Shown here: positions 22,796-36,600 of the stretch, one piece after another
How the letters are laid out: every line of letters starts with the position of its first letter
How positions within the stretch are numbered: the first letter of the stretch is position 1
DNA from: Macropodus opercularis
Lineage: Eukaryota; Chordata; Actinopteri; Anabantiformes; Osphronemidae
Length of the DNA: 64,000 bases
Assembly: GCA_030770545.1 (NCBI GenBank)
Contig: CM061098.1
Location: 16,768,001 to 16,832,000 of the forward strand
Reading direction: 5' to 3'
Notes under the pieces: model-generated
What the model was told of the DNA's origin: nothing
Seen by the model: the letters and a program-made list of their open reading frames with translations, nothing else
The model's database searches: none
Position numbers and translations under genes: made by a program

Positions 22796-23628
22796 TGTCG
22801 TTCCAGAAAGAAGCCTCTTCTAAAGATGATGCACAAGAAAGCCCGCAAACAGTTGAAGACAAGCAGACTAAGGACATGGATACTGGAACCCTGTCCTGTG
22901 GTCTGATGAGCCCAGGATAAATGTATTTGGTTCAGATGGTGTCAGGTGTGTGTGGTGGAAACCAGGTATGGAGTAAAACAGTCGAGCATGGTGGTGGGAG
23001 TGTCATGGTTTGGGGCTGCATGAGTGCTGCTGGCACTGGGAGCTACAGTTCACTGAGGGAACCATGAACGCCAACATGTACTGTGACATACTGAAGCAGA
23101 ACATGATCCTCTCCCTTCAAAGACTGGGCCGCAGGGCAGTATTCCAACAAAACAACCAAGACGACCACTGCTCTGCTAAAGGAACTGAGGGTAAAGGTGA
23201 TGGACTGGCCAAGCATGTCTCCAGACCTAAACCCTATTAAGCATCTGTGGGGAGGAGAACAAGGTCTCTAACATCCACCAGCTCTGCGATGTTGTCATGG
23301 AAGAGGATTCCACTGGTGAACTCCATGCCCAAGAGGGTTAGTGCTGGAAAGTAATGGTGGCCACACAAGATATTGACACTTTGGGCCCAATTTGGAGATT
23401 TTCACTTATGGGTGTGCTCACTTTTCTTGTCGGGGTTTAGACATTAATGGCTGTGTTTTTAATTTTTTTGAGGGCACAGCAAATTTACACTGTTATACAA
23501 ACTGTGCATTCACTACTTTACATTGTAGCAAAGTGTAATTTCTTCAGTGTTGTCACATTAAAAGATATATTAAATATTTACAAGAAATGTGAGGGATGTA
23601 CTCACTTCTGTGACAAACTGTACTTGTC
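22796..23628 (+). pseudogene. Dead Tc1/mariner transposase and 3' terminal region
   Basis: Fragments of a Tc1-like transposase appear in order but in shifting frames with stops. They include a WSDE-like region, INVFGSDGVRCVWWKPG, HGGGSVMVWGCMSA, a degraded FQQDN (here FQQNNQ) and SPDLNPIKHLWG. In working enzymes the last motif reads NPIEHLW; the catalytic Glu is changed to Lys here, and the second Asp motif is also degraded. After the coding relic comes about 250 bases of 3' region ending in 'gtactcacttctgtgacaaa', which matches the terminal inverted repeat style of fish Tc1 elements. The 5' half (DNA-binding HTH domains and left TIR) is missing. It cannot transpose. Confidence 0.85.
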
Positions 23629-24370
23629 AGTGAGACTGACATAGGATTACATCAAACTAAGTGTCTTACAACACAACACACCAACATCCTGCAACAAGAA
23701 TATAAGCTTGTTAAAGAACCACAATTATCATAGCGTCAAGCGAGCAGAACATTTGAATGGAAGCATCACTTGCGATAGAATGACAACAGTAAAGGAAATA
23801 AATAAGTAGATGTGATAGACATAACTATGAAAAGGAGACAAAAAGAAGGAAAGACGCACAAAGGCATGTAAAAACGGTGACAGTGCTGGAGTCAGAATGA
23901 CTAAAGGGCTGAGAGAACAAGAGAGTCAAAGATGAAGGAAGAAGCGAAAGAAGTGACAGAGAGGAGACGCAGCTCCGCCATTTAATAGCAGCCTTGTCCC
24001 AGCAGGTTGCTCCAGTCAGTCACAGGGAAAGACAGCGTGAGTGCGTGTGTGACTGTTTCCACAGCTAATAGCAGCATTGTAGCCAGCGGGAAACAACACT
24101 TAATTGTCCCCTTTTGTTCACGAGTCATCTTTTTTGCCTTGTCTTGTACTCTGCCCTCTCTCCTAGCCTCCCACTCTTTCCACTGTCCCTTCCTCCGTTT
24201 CTGAACCATTATAATGAACCAGTCTTCTTTGCTGTCCTTACATTCTTGGTTCACTTATTCTGTCCTGCTACCTTCTGATGCTTAGTGGTTCCTTCCTGGT
24301 ACATTTCATTGATGTTGCTGACAGTTGTTTGCTTTCTTATGTCCTTATTTTCTTCTCATTAAGTCTGTGT

Positions 24371-24487
24371 ACGTCCGGACGTGACGTATTAAAGGGGTGG
24401 AGCCATCTGCTTTCATCTTGATCTCCGCAACAAAAGAATGAATTTCAACCGCTGCCAACGTGACGTCCAGTCACAGACCGGACGTCA
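24371..24487. promoter_or_regulatory. Cluster of CRE-like TGACGT sites
   Basis: TGACGT occurs at 24,382-24,387 and 24,461-24,466, and its complement in GACGTCA at 24,481-24,487. ACGTGACGT appears twice (24,379 and 24,458) and CCGGACGT twice (24,374 and 24,478). Three CREB/ATF-type half sites in about 105 bases plus local CpG richness could mark a regulatory element, or an old inverted-repeat element. A GC-box-like 'ggggcgg' lies about 40 bases downstream. No transcript is evident. Confidence 0.3.
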
Positions 24488-24998
24488 CATCCTAGCAGTA
24501 GCATCCCACCTTTTTGCTTTGGGGCGGACTTCTTTTAAGAACAGCAAAATTGACATGTGCCAAACAGCGTCGAAATTTGAACCCGTTTTCTTTTCTGTGC
24601 GAACTCATTTAATTTAGGAGGCTTTTATTGTTTCGTACGGGCTTTGTTTTAAAGCATTGTTTTCTTTTTTTCACATGAAGCATTTTTCTTCTATTGTCAA
24701 CCAATAGTATCAGTTGGTTGTGAGTATGTTTCCTAATTAAGCAGAAGTCGGTTTTCATTTGTGACCTAATTTGTTGTATTGACCCAGAGCTCAGCTGGAC
24801 AGTTTCAGTTTAAAAGCATTATTGAATAAACAGTGTTTGTGAAAATTTATGTTAACTGATTATTTAGTCATCATACACAATATTGGTGATTTAGCACGAC
24901 CAAAGCAGTTTGATCCAGAAATCTGACAAACAGGCCTTTAGGCCACGCAATCAAACATCAAACTGAGTTCTTCTAATAGAGAGTCAACCGCTGTAGCC

Positions 24999-25002
<4 letters not shown>

Positions 25003-25034
<32 letters not shown>
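25003..25034. repeat. (AC)n microsatellite
   Basis: About sixteen uninterrupted AC units. Confidence 0.95.
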
Positions 25035-25040
<6 letters not shown>

Positions 25041-27783
25041 CAAGTACAAAGACAGTTTCTAATGGGGTGAAGTCAAGGCCCAAACATCTTCTAATTAAAG
25101 TATCAGCTGATGTTCTTCAAGGGAGGGGGAGCAGAGCTGCTACTGTTTACCGTGATTCAGGGCTGTATGTGTATATTTATCAAACGCTAAGTTAAGTACT
25201 CACCTTAACTGCAGTATCTTTCAGTTGTGTACATTTTAAGAACGACAGACGTGGGGTATCAATAAAAAAACCTGCCTGGATGTGGCAGACTGCACCTACA
25301 GTACTACAAACTAAGAAATGACTTTGCTTCTTCTTAGATTCATGCCAACCTGTAAGTTCGAGTTAGTTTTGATCTACACACTCCCTGACGTCACCTAAAC
25401 AAAAGTTCTGACTCGGTTATAAATTCTCATTTATTAACTTGTAACATTCATGATGGAAACTATACAGTAGGTGAACTATTATGAACATTTATAAATACTG
25501 ATAAACTTAACCACGTTCAAAGATTAATTCAGCTAATATGTAGCGACATCTCACGTGTACAGTCCCATATGACTGAAATGATTTTATAGGTCGAAGCAAA
25601 TTCTGTGGAACTAAACAAGTTAGGTTAGTTTGACTGAATACAAGGAGGCTGCAACAAAATCAGACTAATCTGTATGTATTAAAATAAAAATGGTCTTCCC
25701 AGACATTATTGCCTTCTCTGCTTCGACGCACACATATATCAGCACTAGACACAATTGAGTGTAGAGGTTTGACCTCCGAACACTGGTATTATCTGCTGTT
25801 TCAATGTTATTAAACCCTACAACATTTATCTGTGATCGCAATGATTCTTTTTATGCTGCTTATGTGCGTACGAACATCTGTGTGTGTTCTGTGCCTGTCC
25901 CGACATGCAGGTTAAAGCCATTTAGTCTTTAAATCCAAGTTGTCTCTGTGTTTTGACCTGTCACACGCAGCCGTCTCCAGCAGCTCAATGTGCCACGAGG
26001 GAAGCCGGAGTCATTCATATTTCACCGCAGCTATTTATAATGGAGGGAGTTTAGAGCGGCCACATTAAACATGTTGGGGCTACCGAGGCACTTAAACTGT
26101 CTGCACGCGTGTGTGTCTTCATAGCTAAATGACTGACAATCACTGTAATATTTGGTGTCACCTTGGCATCTGAGTGTTAAAGTTTCTAATGGCTTGGATC
26201 TAAAGGGAGAAGAGCACAGACGCACACGTGTTACAGTCTACTATAGTATTCAAGACTCAGTGTGCGCTGGATGTAGGTTAATCACACATGTATAGAGAAA
26301 GGTAGATGTTTGAACTTTAAGCAGATTCATGTGCAGCTGTCCACCCATGGATGATTATTTATTTATTGCAGGACTCACCAGGCATATGCAGCTGAATGGT
26401 ACTTTAACTAAAGCCTAGCAGTGTTTTATGCTCGCTGCCAACACCGTCACTCCCACTTAAACCCTTTTACTGCTACCTGGAATAATGATGTGATGAATAT
26501 TTTTTTCCATTCCACTAAGTGTTTTCACAGGTACATATAATTCCCGTGGTGGTGTTGCATAATGCTTGCAAGTATCTCTTAAAATGCCAAAAGTAAAGGT
26601 GTGAATTTGACTTTTTTTTGTGACTGAGCAATTACAGCTGGTAGTGTTTTTGATCTTCCTTTGCCAGGATTCACCCACCTGATGAGAAGTTCCCTCAAAA
26701 CTCTAAACACCTCACGTGAAGTCCTCAACTCTACCCAATGACATCAAATTCAAAACAAGCAGATGCTCAGATTTCCCTTCTTCAAAAACAAAAAGAAAAG
26801 GAAACGACTGCAGACCTCGACATTAAACAGATATTTCTTGCCCACAGAGCTTCTGCAGTTACACAGGTTACACTACAGCAGTAACTTCATTAATTATTTA
26901 GGATTATTTATGTGCATCGTGTTGCCACCCAGTGTGGACATGTTTTAATTTAACTGAACGTCTGCGTGTGTATGTGTGATCCATTCATGGAAAATCAATT
27001 TGTTTACAGTCTTTCCTCTTATTTGCTTTGCTTCACCAGATGTGCAGCACTGGTGGGCAATTTGTTGTATCTGTGGTTCAGGTCTTAGAACAAGTTACAA
27101 CAAGTTATGGGTATAATAAGAATATAATAAGTAAATTAAGTATAATTTCCACAGTTACCGAAGTGAGTGCCTGGTCCATCCATTTTATTTCAACACAAGC
27201 TAATACATTAGTGATTTAGCGATCTACAATATTCAAGGTACAATGTAACATAAACCGTCCAAATGATTGCAAATGTAGCTACCTACACTGAAATTAATAT
27301 TAATGTCATGTTACATAACTGAAAGATTCTAGACACACATTTGAGGAAGAAGCTCCTTAAAATTCAGATTTCACTGTCACACAGCAGGAAAAAAAAACAT
27401 CTGGACACCTTAATCTCTCACAGTGTGAGCACAGACAAATCGAACTGCTCATCACTCACTCATACAGACGCACATTTCCATACTCACTCACATGGATGCA
27501 TAAAAGGTGATGCCAGGAATGGCAGGTGCTGGAGCAGAGAAACACTGAGTGATTGCCTAAGCCCTGGCCATGGACAGGTGTGGGATTTCACACACAAATA
27601 AGAGGTTCATGCTGGGAAAAACGTCTTATCCAGTTTCTCGTGTCTGAATTGTTCAGTTATCAAACTTCCACGTTTGCATAATGTAACTTTTGCTAAAATC
27701 AAATAATTGTTCATCTGTCATTAAGTGAATAATGTCTGTGATCTATTGTTATTATTTTCAATAACTACCCCGAAATTATTTTC

Positions 27784-28340
27784 TTAAGATAAGATCATTC
27801 TTAATTGATCCAGTGGGGAAATTCAATTGCTACAAGAAACCAGTGAGGTGCAAAAGAATGAAAGTAGGTAGTATGTCAAAAGTATGAATTATGCAAATAC
27901 TGTAGAAGATAATCTGCACAGTTGAGGTTGTTAGACTGGTTGGTTGTTCAGTCTAACAGTGGGAAGGAAGGATCTGTGGTATCGCTCCTTCCTACACTGA
28001 CTCTGGATCAGTCTCCACTGAAGGAGCTGCTCAGAGCTGATGCAGTGGGTGAGAAGCATTGTCCATGATGGACGTCAGCTTGGCCAACATCCTCCTCCAC
28101 AGAGTCCAGTGCAGCCAGGACAGAACTGGCTCCTGACCAGCTGGGTGAGTCTGTTTCTGTCCCGGTTCATGCTGCTCCCCACAGACCACAGCGTAGTGAG
28201 AGCAGAGGCCACAGAGCCACAGAGTGTCCTTAACAGAGGCTGCTCACTGCAGAGGAGCCAGTCTGCTCAGAAGGTGGAGCCACGTTGGCCCTTCTAGTGC
28301 AGGACGTCACTGTTATGAGTCCAGTCCAGTTTATGGTTCA
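27784..28340 (-). mobile_element. 3' part of a teleost LINE (Rex/RTE-like), antisense
   Basis: The minus strand encodes, with frameshifts, the C-terminal tail typical of a common teleost LINE. Motifs seen are a 'CPGCTGLCG'-like stretch, 'MDNASHPLH', and 'RCKKERYHRSFLPT.VRL'. The plus strand then begins with 'aagataagatcattcttaattgatcc', the complement of that family's 3' end, which often reads 'ttattaatccc..ggggaaatt'. The RT core is missing, so this is a 5'-truncated dead copy. The scrap at 22,688 may belong to the same family. The family name is uncertain. Confidence 0.7.
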
Positions 28341-28563
28341 GGTGAACACGAACAGCGTAACAGAGGCTCTGAGCGGCCACACGGAAAAACACGAAGCATC
28401 CAAGTCAAACCCGGGATCAGAAACCTACAACTTGAGGTTGTTCAAACCAAGCATGTCGACTGCATCTTTTCGTCATGTGTCTGTAATGGTAAGAACAGAA
28501 TCTTATTTTGAGTGCTGATGATGATGATGTTGCATAATATGGGTTGTTTACATAATCTATTTA
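28341..28563. other. Noncoding DNA, nothing recognised
   Basis: Short unique spacer between two retroelement fragments. The small overlapping frames running in from 28,224 belong partly to the antisense LINE. Confidence 0.5.
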
Positions 28564-28752
28564 GTTCAATTCAATTCAACTTTATTTATTTAGCACCAGT
28601 TCACAGCATCAGGTATCTCGAGGCACTTTATAAGTAAGGTTTAAGACCTGACACAAGTAAACCCAACAAATCCCACATAGAGCAGCTTTTAATTGTAGCC
28701 AATTAATAAATTGTAAATTTTAATAGCAACAGTGGAAAAACTCCCTCTATAG
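28564..28752 (-). mobile_element. L2-type LINE 3' end, antisense, tail intact
   Basis: It begins on the plus strand with TTCAATTCAATTCAACTTTA, the complement of the TTGAA tail, then ATTTATTTAGCACC, GGCACTTTATAAGTAAGG and the TTTAATTGTAGCCAATTAAT segment. It matches about 18,315-18,510 of the full element. The copy is severely 5'-truncated to under 200 bases. Confidence 0.9.
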
Positions 28753-31700
28753 ATTATACGCTTCTACCATCCAAATGTGAGTGTTTTCCATAGTAAACAG
28801 CTAAATTGGTGATATACAGTAATAATTGACTGAGTCCATATCCTTGGTAGTATTGATTTACATGACAGCATCAGCTGTGTTGCTATGGTGCAGCATTGAT
28901 TTGGAGCAGTGACGTTTACTGTACCTGAATATGAAATGTTGGATTTACAGTTTTGACACAGAGAAACATTTTTTATATATAGTCAGGGAACAAATATATG
29001 CAAGTCCCTCACATTCCTGCTATGAAGCCTTTCAACCTCAAACATATTCAATACTAGTAGCTGCCAATCACTTTGGAAAAGCTGATTTTCTACAGCGCTG
29101 CAACCAAACCAAACATTTCCCTGCTCTTCCTCCATCCTCCTGCATCTCTCCTTTGTCTCATCATCCCCACCTGTATACCTCTGCTTTTTCTCCGATGTTT
29201 GAACCCAAAATAGGTTTTTATCCCCATATCTTTTCTAGGAGAAGAGGAAAACATCAAAATGGGGATCTAGCCTTGTTAAGGTGGAAGAATGGAAGCTAAA
29301 GACTGTACTCTAGATGAAAATGATAATTCCCATGGGTACAGCGAGTGCTGCTGCAGCGGAGGTTATAAACAGGCATAAAAACGTGTTTGTCACAGTAATT
29401 TTACACGTAATTACATTGGAAGCGACGTTGAGAATAAAAGAACAGGTAATTAAGTCAGGAATAATTTGTGGCATTTTTGCTCACAGCTTTGCAAGTTAAA
29501 AGGTTGTGACTCAGTGGATTATTATTTTGCTATTTTCTCCACAAACCGGAAAACATCTAAAATTTAATGTACATACATACATAGAAGCTGAGCCTCAACC
29601 CTCACATTTACTCCCTTTTCTAGCCCAATATCTGCTCCCGCATTTGCCTTCCAGGCTAATGACAGCAATGTCAGGCCAGGGTTGGTTGGTTAATACTGTA
29701 TGTGATGTCGACATCACTTAGCAGATTCAGTTCTCACTTCCCCATGACATCATTTCTTCTTCCACTCTCTGTTTTCTAGTTACGCACGTTAGCATTAATA
29801 CAGTGTTAACTTGATTTGCCAGTAGAATAAAGAACATTCTTCCTGGTTTCTAGTCTGTGATTGGCCGTCACTGTCAGAAAGCTTTTCTTGCTTTATCACT
29901 GAACCATATGTTACAATGGACAAATATTAAACACAAACAAGTTTAGTGTTTAGTCCACTTTAAATTCTCCAAATGTAAAAAAATCATAACCTGTGTTTAC
30001 ACATCAAATTTCTATTCTACACTTGGTTTTGTATTTGATTTGATTCTCCTGACGGAGGTGCTTGTGTTTTGCTTCTCAGGTTTGTGCACATCTGCCTTTA
30101 CATCACTTCCTGTTTGCTGTTTCCTGCCTAAATCTACTCACTGAGGAGTCATAGCACACGGTTGGCTGGCCTTGGTTAGTCATGTTCCTTTGAGTCCGTC
30201 ACCTGTTCACCATTCTGCCATAATTTGTTGGTTCGATTTTTAGTTTCCAACTACTGTACCTACGGTCGAGCAGTGAATTTGTTCTGTGAGTTTCATTCTG
30301 TTTTCCTCTGCATGTGCAGTGATATTTCGTTTCAACTTTTGCATTTTGAACTATGCTTGATTGATTTTGTGATTATGTGTGTGAGAACTAAAAGAATCAG
30401 TAAAGTCTGGTTTTTAAATTCTGAGCTACTGGATGTGACAAGCGGTCTGTACGACTTGTTGCACCGACCCGGACCCAGAATTTGCTGAACTAAATGCAGA
30501 GATGTTGGAGGCTTTAAGCACCTCAGACGAACACAAGACAACCTGATTCAGGTTAAAGGCAAACATATTGGAGCTCATTCATTTTGCTGCATGTAGCTTC
30601 TCAGAATAAGACCATTACTGTGATGTAATTCACAGGATGAGTATTGTGAGAATATGCTCCCACTAGATCTGGATGCTTGAGTCTCGTGGTACAGACAAAA
30701 GGTGGCGTTCAGGCTAAATTAGACAAGAACTCATGCTGTGGTTTCGACTGGTTCACGGTGCTGGTAATAGGCCACTTCAGTTCCAGCTGCAGCCCATGAA
30801 TCAGCTGTGTGTGGGACAGGAGTACACTCACGCACAGGAGTGCTACACACCACACGTTCCTGTCCTGGAGTCCTCCACACTGTGTCGGTTGCTCCTCTCT
30901 CCAGCACGAGTCGCCCTGGGATGCAAACTGAGCGACGCACCCTGAAAACCGTTGGTTCTGTCGGGGGACTTAAGCGCAGGTTGTCAGACCAATGACGGCA
31001 ATCAACGCGTTTTGTTGACGAGAAATGTTCCTTATTATCAGTAACTTGAGACGTTTTCTATAGAACCTTTTTTTATAATAACCACAGGGATGCTACTGTA
31101 CAGACAAGGATGTGATGGAAAACGTGGCTGTTTCTGCTCTCATTAACATTTTATGTTCTACCATCTGCCCGCAGAATGTAAGCATTGTTGCTCCCATACA
31201 GAAAACGTTACATTATCCTGGAAGGAGCTCTTCTATAAAACATTGTAAACGTTGAAAAATACATAGATAGGAGTAGAAAAAAAACACAAATCTCAGAAGG
31301 TGCGTCTAAGGCAAAGGCTCCTTTTGTAGGACAATGACAGAAATGTTAAATGTTATCCCTTGGAAATATTCAGTATTATCTGCTCTTTACTCAGTGGGGA
31401 AATGGCCTTGAAAGTTGGTTGGGGCTGCAGAGCTACAATGGAATCATAAGTCTTCTGCCTACATTATTTATGATGCTGAATAGATTGCGTTATTAGAGAG
31501 ATGCCACAAGCTGAGACAGACGCTGCCTTCCAAAAAGTAGGCCTAGTTGCTGCACCCTGAGTGGCTTGTTAAGGATTCATAGGGGAAGGGGCCGAGGCTG
31601 AGAGGCACTGTTTGTTATTCGATTTGACCTTCAGATTCGCCAAATCCCATTTGTTATGGGGCTGAACAATGATAGAGATGTATTCCAACCAAGGACCCCC

Positions 31701-33577
31701 CCCCCCCGAACACACACACACTAGTCCTATCCACTTAGAGAATAAGGTTCTAACATAAAAATCTCAAACTATTCATAAATGTGTATTCATGCCTTGTACA
31801 TTTTAGAATTAAACTGAAGAGGTGTGTGTGTGTGCGCACTAAAACCAAACTGATTATCCAGAGATGTACATTTAAACACATTCCCTCTAGGTCTCAAGGG
31901 CTAAAACACTAACCTCCTTTTTTCCAATTTTGTTTTATACTGTTTTGACAGAATTTGATTTTTTTTGTCACATTAAATTTTATTTTTTTATGTCATCATC
32001 CGTATTATTTCAAGTGCAACTGTTGCGCAAAGATATATGTTAATTACATGTGTTTATGATGGAATCTACACCTCAAAGCAAAACTAGGTTTACTCCGAGT
32101 TCATGTGATGAAACACCTTAAGTTAGCCGGTAACAGAATTAGCTGCCATTACTGACTGCATGTGTAAACCGAAGGTAAACACGCAGTGAGTTGTTTATGA
32201 CCTGAGGCTTAAGAGACTCTGCAGAAACAGAATTAAATGTATTCTGTTAGACATTCATTTTTTTACAGTGCACAATAAGAATATAGATGTTTTTAGCTGA
32301 TATGCGGTTCATGTGGTTACAGTACATCTACTCCTACAACAGGTAAACACAGCACTGTTCACAAATTACAATCAGCTGTTATTGGCACAGCAGCCTGTTT
32401 GCTCGTAACATGGAGAGCCAGACAGAGAGGAGGAGGAGAGGGAGAAGGGTGGGTGGAGAAACAAAGAGTAGTCTCAGTCTTTCTAGGTTCCTTTCTTAAC
32501 ATGGCTCTACTGGGAACATGTTAAAAGAAGTTCTCTCAATGTCTGTCTGGGAAGCTCGCTGTGTTGATTTCTGCCAAGTTGTAGGATTTTTCCATCTCTT
32601 CCTATTCTCTTGTTCGTTCTTTCTCTATGTTTTTTTTTTCCCCACTCGAGTTATTGTTTGTTATCCACACTCTCATGCATAAAACATGGACGTCTGAAGT
32701 ACCTCGAGCAGTGTGCGTCACAGGGGAGCATCCCAGCATCCAAAATTCCTATCCTTACCTTATTTATTGTCTTTTGAGAGTTTGTTCGACTTGTATAAAA
32801 TATTCTTAACTGTACGAATTTTAAAACAACACAAGAGATATCATTTCAGGTGGTAGAACAAGGTGAAGCTAGATGTCTTTAAGTTTTGTGTTGTCAGAAG
32901 GTCAACATTTTTCAACCGGTTTCCTTTCTAAGCCATCCAGTTTTCATTCGGTGCTGTCAGTTAGTGTGACAGCATCGTTTGACACATAAAGATGTACCAA
33001 AGAGGTCTCGGGGATTGATATCATGTTTTCATGAAGCTACATTAAAAGACGCCTAAACATTGTGAGTAAAGCTAATTCTTTGAACCAGTGGGAGCCTGTC
33101 GATGAAAGTGGCAACGTGGCATGGGAGGTAATTTAGCTGTAGCCCTGTAACAGCATGTCTCTATGATCATATCCTTTCTTTGTGTATTTGTACACAATGT
33201 AAAACTGCATGTATTCAGTTGATTTGTTTTGCTCTGATGCTGCTGCAGCATGTGACTGATTGACTGGGAAACACAATTCTTTACTGCATCTACTAATGTA
33301 GGTTACTGAAGACAAAAGTGCAGTTTGTTGAAACGGGTGGAACCCAAGCTGGTGCACCAGCCAACGGGATGCCGGTTTAAAATATGCTTTGCCATCTGGA
33401 CGCCTGAATCTCTGAGGACTGGACCTTTGCTTTTACATTTTAGTTATTACTTTGATATCAAAGCAGCCTCATGTTGGGTACTTTCATGCTGTACTTTTGT
33501 GTGTAATGCAAAGTCTTGGTCTTGCTGCTAACACGCAGCAAAAACAAAGGCTGGTGAGTTTTTTACTCACTTGTTCA
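28753..33577. other. Noncoding DNA, one possible conserved block
   Basis: About 4.8 kb without a supportable gene. The stretch 31,400-31,680 lacks simple repeats and chance frames and reads like a constrained noncoding element ('attatttatgatgctgaat', 'gattgcgttattagagag'). A 12-base C run at 31,696-31,707 is followed by (AC)n, and a GT run lies near 31,823. Purine-rich DNA occurs at 32,410-32,465. Frames at 28,931-29,299 and 30,731-30,945 lack domains. Confidence 0.45.
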
Positions 33578-33680
33578 CTTTCTACCACTTTGTGTTTGTA
33601 AGGGGTCAGGGTCTGCTGGAGGCCAGCTGTCACTCGGGCGGGAGGCGGGGTTTACCCTGGACAGGTCACCAGTTAATTAT
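33578..33680 (-). mobile_element. SINE fragment of the second family, antisense
   Basis: Landmarks 'tttctaccactttg', 'gtctgctggaggccagctgtc', 'gggcgggaggcggggttta' and 'ccctggacaggtcaccagt' match the 3' half of the repeat seen at 8,619-8,905. The tRNA-like head is missing. Confidence 0.7.
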
Positions 33681-36600
33681 AACAAAAGGTTAAGTATAAC
33701 GTTAATCTTAAATTTGTTAAGTCAGTCACATATAAGCCATTTTCTATATGTCTACAGAACTATTGATATTTTTCCTGAGGTGTTCTTTCTCATTTATTTC
33801 ATCCAGTGCATACTAGGGTTATGCTTATTTTGGGTTATGATTCTTCAAATCACACCAGAGTCTTCACAGGCAGTTCCAGCGGAGCGAATGGCCAGTTCCT
33901 CTGGAACCGAGCCCTGGTGGATCTTGAGGTACGCTTGGGATCTTAGTCTTTTCATAGGAGAAGACGTTTTCTCGTCTGAGGTCCTGATACTCGATCGGAC
34001 TGAATCCATGTGAAGCCTGGTAGTGGCTGACTGTTCTCAGCGCATGAGTCATTCCTCCATGCGCTACGCTACGTCTTTGAGCAGATGTGGGTCAGTAGTG
34101 GTTCACATCTTGGAGTCCTGACATGATCAACTTTAGCAGTGTCTTGCTGTGCAGACTGAAACCTCAGTGTCTGTTGTCTTCTTCTTGCTGCAGTCACTCA
34201 AAGGTTTTTATTCACATTCCTCCTCAGAAATCTGGGGGCAGCTCTTGAGAGATTCCATTTTTCTGCCACATAGAGGTAACGCAAAGACTTTAGCATTGAA
34301 CTTATAACCAGTGTCTGTAGGGTCACTCGCTGCTCTTTTTTGCATTACTTCCTGAACGTGTGAAACGTTCATAAACTTTTTGACAATTTTTTTTTTTGTT
34401 TTTGTTAATTGAACCATGAATTTTAACAAACGCCAGACAAAAACTTAATTTGCTATTGTCAAACGTTGCAATTATTGTTACATTTGGCTAAACTCAATAG
34501 AAATTTTGGTTTTTAGATATTTAAAGTGTTTCAAGGTTTGTCAATTTTGCCAAAACATCCAATTTACTTTAGCACGTTTTATTATTGAAAGATGGCAACA
34601 TTTCCCACGTTTAAAGGCGCTGATGAAGCAGTAATCAAACCTTAGTGATGCACATGTATAATGTGTGCGTGCAGGAATGGTGTTAAACTGATGAAGGCAC
34701 GTGCACGTCCATACGTGATATGTGAGTGTGCACGTGGTGTGTGTGTGGTGTCTCAATTAGCTGAGGTAATGGTCTGAATAATGATGTTGCTTTTTGCCAT
34801 CTGGCCTTGTGGTTGCTCACTCTGTTCTGTTGCTGAAACACACAAGGGACCACTGTGGCTATCTGTGTGTGTGTGTGTGTGTGAATTATGTCCCTGCTTT
34901 TTTCTTTTTTTGGAGCCGTGTACTGTATCTGTCGTAATCCATTTCCTTTTCAACCTTTCTGTCGTTTGAACGCCATCGTTTTTGTGCTGGTGTTCAAATC
35001 TGCATGCAACAAATTTGGACCACAAAGCCTGCTCGTTTTAAATTCTCTTCCTGTGCAGAAACACAGTTTATTGTCTCAGTTGACTGTTGTGTAGTTTAGC
35101 AGACATTGCGAGTTGTTTGCTGGCGATATAAAAGTAGCAGTGCAGTGATTTCCATTTCTGTGGCAAGCAAACGTCACCAACATTTGAAGTTTTCCCAGCA
35201 TTGGGCAAAAAAAAACCCACTATGCATGCAGGGAAGATAATAGACTGAGTTACTGAGTGCTGAAAAAGATCTGGATCTGTTTCCTCCACCTCAGATGCAA
35301 TAACTACTGTATTTATCTGTAAACAAAACCTCCATCATTTACAGTCAAACTCAGTTTTCTCCAGGCTTATTAGTCTTTTTTTGATTATTTTTCAGAATTA
35401 GAGACTGACCTGCTTTTGTCATCTGCTAAAAGAAGTCAACATTAGTCAATAAGTTTTAGTCCCCATTTTATTTCCATCCTTGAGGAGAATTTCCCTTAAA
35501 TTACCCTTTGTTTGCTGAACAAAAGGCTTTTGCTATGAAGCTAAATGGTTTTTCGTTGCTGACTCCATTTAAAGATGTTATGGCAGGAAAGGCCTCCTTC
35601 ATCCTTCTTGTAAGACCAACAGTTGTTGTACTGGCCTCAGTAAGACTAATAGTTACACTGTGTTACTGTTCTTTGTCACTTCGCTATCACCTGCAGTTTT
35701 TGAACCATGTTCTCACAAATGTCACTGTATTTGCTTTATGTCTTTATTTGTGTCTAAGTCATGTCATAACCGTTCTGTGCTTACTGTCTCCTGATGTAAG
35801 CTGCATACTGTTGATAACTATTTAATGAAGGCTTTTACACAGGTAGGTACACAGCCCTTGTTATAACAAACCTAATACATTCTGTTGTACACCTCTGGCC
35901 TCTTGACGCCTGACCTGAACTCAGGAGCTCTATCACACTATGAATCAGCTTCCATATAAACATCAAGACCCTCTGGTCACTTGACACAAGCTCTACTCAG
36001 CTATTGTCAGGCGACAGGGATGAGAAAGACTGAGATGAAGCCACATGGAGACAAATATGGCAGGAACTTTGAAATGACAGTGACACACGTCAAGTACTAT
36101 GACAAACCTACAGTTGTATCCAACCAGTGAAGCAGCAGGTAACATCTGTGCAGAGACCATGTCAAGGTTTGCGCCATGGTTCGTACCTTAGGTCACAGCG
36201 ACTTACACCAAAGACCATAATCAGATCATTGATCTATCTATTATCCAAGACATTTTCTTAGGGTGAGCAAAAAACACACATACTGTACATGAGCTCACAG
36301 CACCTTTCAACCTTGACCTTTTGAGCGTTAGGGACCTTTTTCATCTTCTTTTCATTTGAAGAAATTAAATATAACTGTTTTGATAACATGTTTACAACAA
36401 TAGGACAGTGAGAGGCTACATAATGGAACAACGCAGCAACATTTTGCAGCTGTTACTGACATCACACAGATCCATTGACTTTGTGACTTCACGCCAACAA
36501 ACACATTTGCACAGTTGCGATTTAGCAATTTTTTCCTATCAAATGACTCATGTTGAAGGACACAGCAGTTTGAGTTTCTAACTTTGAATCCTTTGCTGTC

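Larger units (their letters stand above)
23629..27783. other. Noncoding DNA with microsatellite and CRE-like cluster
   Basis: About 4.1 kb without a supportable gene. It contains the TGACGT cluster (24,371-24,487) and the (AC)n tract (25,003-25,034), listed separately. The region 25,970-26,110 is simple-repeat-free ('cattcatatttcaccgcagc', 'agctatttataatggaggg') and might be a conserved element. Short frames have no domains. Confidence 0.45.

Noticed and set aside
31696..31707. C12 run as a G-quadruplex signal
   Set aside because: A single homopolymer followed by (AC)n; no set of four separated runs.
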